From contig WFPN01000175.1 of the NCBI GenBank assembly GCA_015487535.1, positions 1-6,586 of the forward strand: 6,586 nucleotides of DNA, in the 5' to 3' direction. The notes under the pieces are model-generated. The model had not been told where the DNA came from and did no database searches. It saw nothing but the letters and a program-made list of their open reading frames with translations. The position numbers and the translations under genes were made by a program. Below are positions 1 through 4,702 of this stretch, in pieces (the first letter of the stretch is position 1; each line of letters begins with the position of its first letter). The stretch is from Aquificaceae bacterium (GTDB taxonomy: Bacteria > Aquificota > Aquificia > Aquificales > Aquificaceae).

Positions 1-12
1 GTATAGAGTGAG

Positions 13-45
13 TGCCATTATGACAAACTGATTGTCAATCTGGCA
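13..45. promoter_or_regulatory. Candidate upstream activator site (dyad) for a sigma-54 enhancer-binding protein
   Basis: An inverted repeat is centred on position 29. The inner arms TGACAA (21-26) and TTGTCA (32-37) are separated by 5 nt. The outer arms TGCCA (13-17) and TGGCA (41-45) share the same centre, with three unpaired positions between inner and outer arms on each side. The centre lies about 110 bp upstream of the start site predicted from the -24/-12 promoter at 114-129, a typical distance for dimeric NtrC-type activators, which bind dyads and loop to the polymerase. No T-tract follows, so a terminator of an upstream gene is less likely. The dyad is seen directly; its role is inferred, and the cognate regulator is not in the window. 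Confidence 0.6.
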
Positions 46-113
46 AGAGTCCATCTATCCAAAGGAAGGGCACAAAACCTTCATCTGCAGGCTTTTCACG
101 GCTTCTAAGTTTT

Positions 114-129
114 TGGCACACCCCTTGCA
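114..129 (+). promoter_or_regulatory. Sigma-54 (RpoN) -24/-12 promoter for the DsrE-like/porin operon
   Basis: TGGCAC (114-119), five bases, then TTGCA (125-129) match the RpoN consensus TGGCACG-N4-TTGCW except for the base after TGGCAC. The invariant GG (115-116) and GC (127-128) are exactly 10 nt apart, as required. Transcription should start near 140, giving a leader of about 23 nt that contains the strong ribosome site GAGGAGGTG (148-156) before the ATG at 163. Sigma-54 promoters need an ATP-driven enhancer-binding protein, so this operon should be tightly inducible. The dyad at 13-45 is the candidate activator site. Confidence 0.88.
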
Positions 130-162
130 ATTACAGAAGTAAAACCTGAGGAGGTGTGAGTC

Positions 163-666
163 ATGGACAGAAGAGACTTCTTCAAGATGGGGGCAGCGGC
201 TATAACCGTCCCTCTGATAAGTTCGGTGGCCTCCGCCAAGAACGTAAGGCTGAGCTTTGAGGACATGAAGAAGGAGGCCAAGGTGAACGTCATATACCAC
301 GCCGACTTCCCGCAGGAAAAGAGGTTCAAGACCATGCTCAGGAACATCACTAACCACCTGTCCGTTTACGACTTTGACCCCTTCAAGATAAAGATCGTCG
401 TCGTCTCCCACGGTGCCGGGGCCAAGTTCCTCCTCAAAGATCTTAGAGGAACCAAGTGGGCCAAGGAACCGATAGACCAGAAGGCCCTAAGGATAAAGAT
501 GGAGGAGCTACTCCAGTACGGGGTTGAGTTCTACCTCTGCGGTATAACGGTAAAGAGGGCAAAGCTCGTAGGCAAGCTCTACGATTTTGTGAAGATAGTT
601 CCCTCTGGGGTCGGAACGGTTGCCCACCTTCAGACGCTCGGCTACGCCTACATAAAGGTCCAGTAA
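163..666 (+). CDS. Tat-exported DsrE/DsrF-like protein (periplasmic)
   Basis: This 167-residue protein belongs to the DsrE/DsrF (YchN-like) family, small alpha/beta proteins often linked to sulfur transfer. Residues 2-7 (DRRDFF) followed by Lys and a hydrophobic stretch form a twin-arginine signal, with likely cleavage after ASA near residue 25. Export of a folded protein to the periplasm is therefore expected. The mature part shows the family pattern: a core strand with VVSHGAGAKFLL (80-91), GVEFYLCG (120-127) with the only cysteine at 126, and a closing PSGVGTVAHLQ (147-157) before GYAYIK. Cys126 sits where many DsrE-family members carry their sulfur-accepting cysteine. The start is set by GAGGAGGTG 6 nt upstream. 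The gene is first in a sigma-54 operon with a porin 23 nt downstream. Family membership is well supported; a role in periplasmic sulfur trafficking is inference. Most characterised DsrE proteins are cytoplasmic, so the Tat signal is unusual. Confidence 0.85.
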   Translation: MDRRDFFKMGAAAITVPLISSVASAKNVRLSFEDMKKEAKVNVIYHADFPQEKRFKTMLRNITNHLSVYDFDPFKIKIVVVSHGAGAKFLLKDLRGTKWAKEPIDQKALRIKMEELLQYGVEFYLCGITVKRAKLVGKLYDFVKIVPSGVGTVAHLQTLGYAYIKVQ

Positions 667-689
667 TTCCATAAAAAGGAGGGGAGAAG

Positions 690-2291
690 ATGAGAAAGTT
701 AGCTCTCGCAGGGGCAGCGCTGGGAGCGGCAGCCCTATTCACACCGGAGACCTCCCACGCCATAAGGGTATGGAGCGCATCCACCCAGCAGTTCCTCGAC
801 ATCAACTTCCTGATCCAGACCTGGTTCAGATACCAGAAGATAAGCGATGAAAACAGGCCCAACTTCGTCGAGGCACCCTCTAACAACTTCGACGTCTCCT
901 TCAGAAGGATAAGGGTAAGGATGGGGGGAAGCTACACCAAGTGGTTCAAGTTTAACTTCGTCTTCAGGCTAAACAACACCGGAAGGGACGCCTACATAGC
1001 ACCCTTCGGAGGTCAGCCTCCGGGTTATCTCAGGCAGGGAGGACTGCTGGGAGGAAGGAACTTTGCCCTGCACGAACTCGACCTTAAGTTCGCTATCCAC
1101 GAGATGTTCGATGCGAAAGGCTGGATAATAGACGCACACCTTGGTTTCCCGAGACTTCCCCTTGGAAGGGAACAGTACGGAAGGACAGGATTCGATAACC
1201 TCGAGTCCGACAGGACCTTCGCTACGCTCAGGTGGACGCATCTAACGGTAGCTAACGTAACGGGTAGGGCCTACGGTGGATACATACACGTGAGGAAAGG
1301 CAACAAGGCTAAAGGGTTCAGAAAGATAACCTGGGACGGCTTCGTTGGTGTATTTGACGGTTTTAAAGGAATAGAACAGCCGTGGGATGAGACGGTGAGA
1401 GGCGCTGGTAACGGGAGCTTGACTGGACACGGAACAGTTGACTCCGCATGTACAACAGGAACAAATTTTGCCAAGTGTCTTTCACAACTGAGAAGTAATT
1501 CCACAGACTCTTTCCTTTACACATTCAGGACCACACTTATGTTTGGAAAACCCGAAGGGAAACCTAAAGGATTGAACTGGTTATACAGAGACACCTACCT
1601 AGGAAAGAGGAAGGGAATCACCCTTGGCTTTTCCTTCGCTATGCAGAACGATATAGATCAGGAGCTCATTACAGATGTTCAAGGACCTGCCCCTGGAGTT
1701 AAGGGAAATGGAGATCTGCAGGCAGGTGCAGGTTCCGTACAGGTAAGAGTTCCTTACATGATACTTCCCAACCCGTTTACTCAGTTCAGCAACGTAGCAA
1801 ACAACCCCGTAGATATGCAGATGTACGGTGCTGACGTGGCGATTCACTACGGACCGCTTACACTCATAGGGGAGATAGGCCAGCATCAGTTTAAAGGTGT
1901 TTGGCTTAGCTCCTCCAATCCAAGTGAAGATTTCAAGAACAAGTGGTTCATAGCTAAGGCAGCTTGGGTTTTAAACCCCGGGAGCGTTCACCTCTGGGAG
2001 CCCTACGTTAGCTACTACATATGGGATCCAGATATAAAGGAAGCCCCATGTGGTGGGGGAAATGTATGCGCCTACGGTGATGCGGCTAACTTCATAAAGA
2101 AGAACAAATGGCCAAGCAACGCTGCTGCCAAGGCTACCCTCGGAAAGATAAAGGTAACCTCGATCGGGATCAACTACTGGTACGACAGGGCAAAGCTCTT
2201 CGGTTGGACACTCGAGTATCAGAAGTATGACGAGGAGAGGAACGAGATAGACAACGACGCATTTACTATACAGTTCAGGTTTGTCTTCTAA
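690..2291 (+). CDS. Outer-membrane beta-barrel porin
   Basis: This 533-residue protein has a Sec signal peptide: MRK, an Ala/Leu-rich core, and cleavage after SHA at residue 24. The mature chain is rich in aromatic and Gly residues with alternating beta-strand patterns such as FDVSFRRIRVRMGG and FKFNFVFRLNN (residues 67-95). It ends in FTIQFRFVF, with the C-terminal Phe typical of BamA-recognised outer-membrane proteins. The overall look, including the early DINFLIQTWFRYQ strand, resembles the phosphate-selective OprO/OprP-type porin superfamily, but substrate specificity cannot be read. Four cysteines occur as two close pairs, 254/263 and 454/460, both in Gly/Asn-rich likely loops and possibly disulfide-bonded. 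The ribosome site AAGGAGGGG (676-684) lies 5 nt before the ATG. The gene is second in the sigma-54 operon, so the channel is probably co-induced with the Tat-exported DsrE-like protein. The middle (about 1400-1900) looks more AT-rich than the ends. Confidence 0.85.
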   Translation: MRKLALAGAALGAAALFTPETSHAIRVWSASTQQFLDINFLIQTWFRYQKISDENRPNFVEAPSNNFDVSFRRIRVRMGGSYTKWFKFNFVFRLNNTGRDAYIAPFGGQPPGYLRQGGLLGGRNFALHELDLKFAIHEMFDAKGWIIDAHLGFPRLPLGREQYGRTGFDNLESDRTFATLRWTHLTVANVTGRAYGGYIHVRKGNKAKGFRKITWDGFVGVFDGFKGIEQPWDETVRGAGNGSLTGHGTVDSACTTGTNFAKCLSQLRSNSTDSFLYTFRTTLMFGKPEGKPKGLNWLYRDTYLGKRKGITLGFSFAMQNDIDQELITDVQGPAPGVKGNGDLQAGAGSVQVRVPYMILPNPFTQFSNVANNPVDMQMYGADVAIHYGPLTLIGEIGQHQFKGVWLSSSNPSEDFKNKWFIAKAAWVLNPGSVHLWEPYVSYYIWDPDIKEAPCGGGNVCAYGDAANFIKKNKWPSNAAAKATLGKIKVTSIGINYWYDRAKLFGWTLEYQKYDEERNEIDNDAFTIQFRFVF

Positions 2292-2360
2292 GTCCAGTAT
2301 GGCTGCTTCTGGGTAGCTACGAGTCCAGCCCCTCTGGACCGCCCCCTTCCTCTTTTTTTT
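2292..2360 (+). terminator. Probable terminator after the porin gene
   Basis: A compound hairpin starts directly after the porin stop. GTCCAG (2292-2297) pairs with CTGGAC (2334-2339), and GGCTG (2301-2305) pairs with CAGCC (2326-2330), separated by a 3x3 internal loop. A compact alternative is GTCCAG (2323-2328), the loop CCCCT, then CTGGAC (2334-2339). A pyrimidine-rich tract with eight consecutive T (2353-2360) follows. The T-run starts 13 nt after the stem, farther than in a textbook intrinsic terminator, so efficiency is uncertain. The position between a finished operon and a gene with its own -10 box supports the call. Confidence 0.5.
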
Positions 2361-2369
2361 CTTTTCCCT

Positions 2370-2375
2370 TATAAT
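2370..2375 (+). promoter_or_regulatory. -10 box (TATAAT) for the osmC-trpA genes, probably leaderless
   Basis: A perfect TATAAT lies only 11 nt upstream of the OsmC start codon at 2387, so transcription would begin between about 2381 and the ATG itself. There is no Shine-Dalgarno sequence in the pyrimidine-rich stretch before the ATG. No good -35 box is visible at the expected distance, where the sequence is a T/C-rich tract. The hexamer is seen directly; its use as a promoter is inferred. Confidence 0.5.
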
Positions 2376-2386
2376 TCTTCCCTCCG

Positions 2387-2794
2387 ATGGAAGAGAAGGA
2401 AGTTCTCTTACGACTCTCCGAGGAGGGAACCTACACCGCAGACATGCCCTCCGGCAGGGTAGAGATAGGGGAGAAAGGCTTAAAACCTATGGAACTGCTA
2501 CTCGCAGCTTTAGGGGGGTGTTCGGGAGTGGACGTTTACACCATACTCAAGAAAAAAAGGCAGCCCGTCAAGAACATCGATATAAAAGTCAGGGGAGTAA
2601 GGAGGGACAAGCACCCGAGAATATACGAGAGGATAGAGATGGAATTCTTAGTTAACGAAGATGTGGATATAAAAGCCTTAGAAAGAGCCGTGAGGCTCTC
2701 GGTTGAAAAGTACTGCAGTGTTTACGCTATGCTTGAGAAATCCACGAAGATAGAGGTGAGATACACGAATGGGAAAGATCAGGGAAAGGTTTGA
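2387..2794 (+). CDS. OsmC-family protein (peroxide/thiol stress type)
   Basis: This 135-residue protein has the OsmC/Ohr family fold. The diagnostic features are PMELLLAALGGCSGVDV (34-50), with the first reactive cysteine at 45, and VEKYCSVYAMLEK (96-108), with the second at 100. Between them lies the strand IDIKVRGVRRDKHPRIYERIEMEF. In characterised relatives the two cysteines reduce organic hydroperoxides; this protein looks closer to the general OsmC/YhfA branch than to classical Ohr, so its substrate is open. It is probably cytoplasmic, with no signal peptide. The ATG at 2387 is preferred because the N-terminal strand begins at once, but it lacks a ribosome site and sits 11 nt after TATAAT, which suggests a leaderless mRNA. 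The last 26 nt overlap trpA, so the two are likely co-transcribed and translationally coupled, although no shared function is obvious. Confidence 0.88.
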   Translation: MEEKEVLLRLSEEGTYTADMPSGRVEIGEKGLKPMELLLAALGGCSGVDVYTILKKKRQPVKNIDIKVRGVRRDKHPRIYERIEMEFLVNEDVDIKALERAVRLSVEKYCSVYAMLEKSTKIEVRYTNGKDQGKV

Positions 2795-3560
2795 AAACCT
2801 GAAAGCTAAAGGAGAGAGGGCCCTCGTCTCATACCTTATGGTCGGCTACCCGGACTACGAAACTTCCCTAAAAGCGTTCCACACTGTCCTCGAAAACGGA
2901 ACTGACATACTGGAGATAGGTTTTCCCTTCTCCGATCCTGTGGCCGACGGGCCCACCATACAGCTCGCCCACGAGGTAGCCCTCAAAAACGGGATAAGGT
3001 CAGAACACGTCTTCCAGCTCGCAAGGGATCTCAGAGAGAAATTCAGGGATATACCTTTCCTACTTATGACCTACTACAACCCCATATTCAGAATAGGCCA
3101 TGAAAGGTTCTGCAAGCTCACTAAGGAGAGCGGAATAGACGGCTTTATAGTACCAGACCTTCCCCCCGAAGAGTGCGAGCCGCTCAAGGAAGCTATGAAG
3201 CCCTACGATCTATCCCTGGTTCTTCTCGCTTCCCCAACAAGTACAAAAGAAAGGCTTGAGCTCATATGCAAGAAGTCGGACGAGATGGTTTACTTCGTCT
3301 CTGTAACCGGCACAACAGGAGCAAGAGGGGAGCTCCCGTTGGAGAATATAAAGAGGAAAGTCGAACTTTACAGAAGTGTGTGTGAAAAACCCGTTGTTGT
3401 AGGTTTCGGGGTCTCCAAGAAGGAACACGCCAGAAGCATATCCGAGTTCGCAAACGGGGTCGTGGTGGGAAGCCTCCTCGTGAAGCTCACGGCCGAGAGG
3501 AAGTTCGAGGAGCTCACAGCAAAGGTAAAGGAGCTTAAGGAAGGGACTATAATTAAATAG
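2769..3560 (+). CDS. trpA: Tryptophan synthase alpha subunit
   Basis: TrpA cleaves indole-3-glycerol phosphate into indole and glyceraldehyde 3-phosphate and passes indole to TrpB in the cytoplasmic alpha2-beta2 complex. At 263 residues it has normal length and aligns with Salmonella numbering without gaps at key sites. Catalytic Glu49 (ILEIGFPFSDP) and Asp60 (VADGPT) are present, as are the phosphate-binding loops GTTGARG (181-187), VGFGVS (211-216) and VVVGS (231-235). The motif LLMTYYNP (98-105) and VPDLPPEE (128-135) are also intact, so the enzyme should be active. The start overlaps the OsmC gene by 26 nt, with a GAGGTGAG ribosome site at 2753-2760 inside that gene. No other trp gene is in the window, which fits the scattered trp genes of Aquificaceae. 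The tail of the gene holds a TATAAT box for the tRNA that begins 4 nt after the stop. Confidence 0.97.
   Translation: MGKIRERFENLKAKGERALVSYLMVGYPDYETSLKAFHTVLENGTDILEIGFPFSDPVADGPTIQLAHEVALKNGIRSEHVFQLARDLREKFRDIPFLLMTYYNPIFRIGHERFCKLTKESGIDGFIVPDLPPEECEPLKEAMKPYDLSLVLLASPTSTKERLELICKKSDEMVYFVSVTGTTGARGELPLENIKRKVELYRSVCEKPVVVGFGVSKKEHARSISEFANGVVVGSLLVKLTAERKFEELTAKVKELKEGTIIK
3548..3553 (+). promoter_or_regulatory. -10 box for tRNA-Val inside the trpA 3' end
   Basis: A perfect TATAAT overlaps the last codons of trpA and ends 11 nt before the first tRNA base. Transcription starting near 3560 would give a 5' leader of only about 4-5 nt. I see no convincing -35 hexamer at 16-18 nt upstream, so it may be weak or the tRNA may also be processed from trpA read-through. 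Confidence 0.45.
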
Positions 3561-3564
3561 ACGA

Positions 3565-3640
3565 GGGCGGTTAGCTCAGATGGGAGAGCGCCATCCTCAC
3601 ACGATGGAGGTCGGCGGTTCGAGTCCGCCACCGCCCACCA
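3565..3640 (+). tRNA. tRNA-Val, anticodon CAC
   Basis: A complete cloverleaf can be drawn. Acceptor GGGCGGT (3565-3571) pairs with ACCGCCC (3630-3636). The D stem is GCTC/GAGC (3574-3577, 3586-3589). The anticodon stem CCATC/GATGG (3591-3595, 3603-3607) encloses the loop CTCACAC, giving anticodon CAC at 3598-3600, which reads GUG as valine. The T stem is GGCGG/CCGCC with loop TTCGAGT (3613-3629). Discriminator A3637 is followed by an encoded CCA (3638-3640). All stems are perfectly paired and GC-rich, as expected for a thermophile. The tRNA is four bases downstream of trpA. Confidence 0.97.
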
Positions 3641-3657
3641 CTTACATAAAAAACAGG

Positions 3658-3676
3658 TAAATTTCAGTAAAATTTA
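3658..3676. promoter_or_regulatory. Candidate operator (perfect dyad) upstream of the RHH regulator
   Basis: TAAATTT (3658-3664) and AAATTTA (3670-3676) form a perfect inverted repeat around a 5-nt centre. The same bases can be read as direct repeats GTAAATTT and GTAAAATTT 10 bp apart, one helical turn. The right arm overlaps a possible -10 box TAAAAT (3668-3673). Ribbon-helix-helix proteins commonly bind such paired sites and repress their own genes, so autoregulation by the protein starting at 3726 is a reasonable guess. AT-rich dyads also arise by chance in promoters. Confidence 0.4.
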
Positions 3677-3714
3677 TGTATTGCAACGCCTTGAAGATAT
3701 ATGTATGATTTTCG

Positions 3715-3721
3715 GGGGAGG
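3715..3721 (+). promoter_or_regulatory. Ribosome binding site supporting a TTG start at 3726
   Basis: GGGGAGG at 3715-3721 is the strongest ribosome-site match in this stretch and lies 4 nt before TTG (3726-3728). The in-frame ATG at 3705 lies upstream of this site and has no good ribosome site of its own. The short spacing leaves some doubt. Confidence 0.5.
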
Positions 3722-3725
3722 TAAG

Positions 3726-4001
3726 TTGAAAAAGAAGACCTACGCTTTTGACGACAGAACGATACGTATGCTCGAGGAGCTTAAGAAGGGTCTGGGGAAG
3801 AAGGAAACCCAGATAATAAAGGAGGCTATAGAGATCCTTTACAGCACAAAGAAGAACGAGAGGGAGGTCATAAACAACGTTGAAGACTTTTTGACGAACG
3901 TTAAGAACATAGCCGATATGGTTATGGAGCTGAGCTACAGGCTCGGTAAATGCGAAGAGAAGCTGAGGATCTTGGAGGAGAGGTTGAGGGAGAGAGGGTA
4001 A
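3726..4001 (+). CDS. Ribbon-helix-helix (CopG-like) DNA-binding protein with coiled-coil tail
   Basis: With the TTG start this is a 91-residue protein. Residues 2-8 (KKKTYAF) can form the DNA-contacting beta strand. A first helix (DDRTIRMLEELKKGLG), a turn around GKKETQ and a second helix (IIKEAIEILYST) then complete a ribbon-helix-helix fold. The remaining half, about residues 40-91, is charged and heptad-like (VEDFLTNVKNIADMVMEL, then LRILEERLRER), suggesting a coiled coil or a partner-binding helix. TTG at 3726 is chosen because of GGGGAGG upstream and because it puts the strand at the N-terminus. ATG 3705 would add seven residues. The dyad at 3658-3676 is a possible self-operator. A helical protein follows 4 nt after the stop. 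Target genes are unknown. RHH folds also occur in antitoxins, but the neighbour does not resemble a known toxin. Confidence 0.72.
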   Translation: MKKKTYAFDDRTIRMLEELKKGLGKKETQIIKEAIEILYSTKKNEREVINNVEDFLTNVKNIADMVMELSYRLGKCEEKLRILEERLRERG

Positions 4002-4005
4002 ATCT

Positions 4006-4266
4006 ATGGAAGATGAGTTCCTCTCACTGGTGGAGAACTTGCTCTGTGCGGAGACCATAGAAGAAAGCGAACTCCTCGAGGTCAATTACAAGCTGAGAAA
4101 GCTCGTCGAGCGCCTCATATCCACCCAGCATACGAATCCCGAGGTGATGAACCTTTACTACCTGCTGGCAGACAACTACCAGATAATCAGAAGAGACCCA
4201 AATGAAGGCTTGAGGAACCTGAGGATCCTTATACCGAGACTGCACCAGATCCTGTTAAAATCTTAG
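4006..4266 (+). CDS. Small helical protein of unknown function
   Basis: I do not recognise this 86-residue protein. It appears entirely alpha-helical and amphipathic: an acidic N-terminus (MEDEFLSLVENLL), a Glu-rich link, then helices around NYKLRKLVERLIS, VMNLYYLLADNYQIIRR and LRNLRILIPRLHQILL. There is one cysteine (14) and no signal or membrane segment, so it is probably a cytoplasmic helical bundle. The YYLLADNYQIIRRDPNEGLRNL stretch (51-72) has a faint TPR-like feel, but there is only one such unit. It starts 4 nt after the RHH gene, whose end AGAGAGGG supplies the ribosome site, so the two are almost certainly translated together. A CoA-binding gene follows 25 nt later. It may be a partner of the RHH protein's coiled-coil tail; this is inference from context only. 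Confidence 0.7.
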   Translation: MEDEFLSLVENLLCAETIEESELLEVNYKLRKLVERLISTQHTNPEVMNLYYLLADNYQIIRRDPNEGLRNLRILIPRLHQILLKS

Positions 4267-4291
4267 TACACTCTTACACCAGGAGGTTAGC

Positions 4292-4702
4292 ATGGAGGTT
4301 CAGCACAAGGACGATGCCCTCGAAGCCCTCAAGAACGCCAAGGTCGTTGCGGTGGTAGGTATATCACCTAATCCGGAAAGGCCGTCCTACTACACCACAG
4401 AGAAGGTGGTAAAGAAGGGCAAGCACAAGATCTATCTGGTCAATCCAAAGTACGCTGGCGAGAAGATATTCGGTATAGAGGTCCTCCTATCTCTGAAGGA
4501 CATCCCCGAGCCTGTGGATATAGTAAACGTTTACAGGAATCCGGCCCACGTTGAACCTATAGTCCAGGAGGCAATAGAGATAGGGGCAAAGGTAGTCTGG
4601 CTTCAGCCAGGAGCTGAAAACTACGAGGTGATAGAGAAGTACAAGGACAAGATCAGCTTCGTTTACGAAGCCTGCATAGGTGTAGAGGCCGGTTACCTGT
4701 AA
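4292..4702 (+). CDS. CoA-binding (CoA_binding_2, YccU-like) protein
   Basis: This 136-residue single Rossmann domain matches the CoA_binding_2 family. The core strand and glycine turn KVVAVVGIS (17-25) are followed by NPERPSYYTTEKV (27-39), IYLVNPKYAG (47-56), the conserved VDIVNVYRNP (75-84), VVWLQPGAEN (101-110) and a closing EACIGVE with Cys128. The domain resembles the nucleotide-binding part of acyl-CoA synthetases (ADP-forming) and binds CoA in solved relatives. No catalytic domain is present, and the cellular role of this family is not settled. AGGAGG (4281-4286) lies 5 nt before the ATG. It is probably last in the operon with the RHH and helical proteins, although TAAAAT at 4256-4261 could also serve as its own -10. 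Its final 10 bases overlap the end of the convergent cheB gene. Confidence 0.9.
   Translation: MEVQHKDDALEALKNAKVVAVVGISPNPERPSYYTTEKVVKKGKHKIYLVNPKYAGEKIFGIEVLLSLKDIPEPVDIVNVYRNPAHVEPIVQEAIEIGAKVVWLQPGAENYEVIEKYKDKISFVYEACIGVEAGYL

Noticed and set aside
65..82. Small hairpin GAAGG/CCTTC between the dyad and the sigma-54 promoter
   Set aside because: A 5-bp stem with an 8-nt loop is likely by chance and lies upstream of the predicted transcription start, so it would not be in the operon RNA.
443..886. Open frame on the minus strand across the DsrE-like/porin junction
   Set aside because: The translation is low-complexity Arg/Pro/Ser-rich with no recognisable motif, and it runs antisense to two well-supported genes and their ribosome site.
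3565..3726. tRNA used as an integration site for a mobile element
   Set aside because: A regulator gene beside a tRNA can mark an integrated element, but there is no integrase, no repeat of the tRNA 3' end in the window, and the neighbours look like ordinary chromosomal genes.
3726..4266. Toxin-antitoxin module (RHH antitoxin plus small downstream protein)
   Set aside because: Size and order fit superficially, but the downstream protein is all-helical and lacks RelE, MazF, PIN or HEPN-type motifs. A third gene also appears to share the operon.
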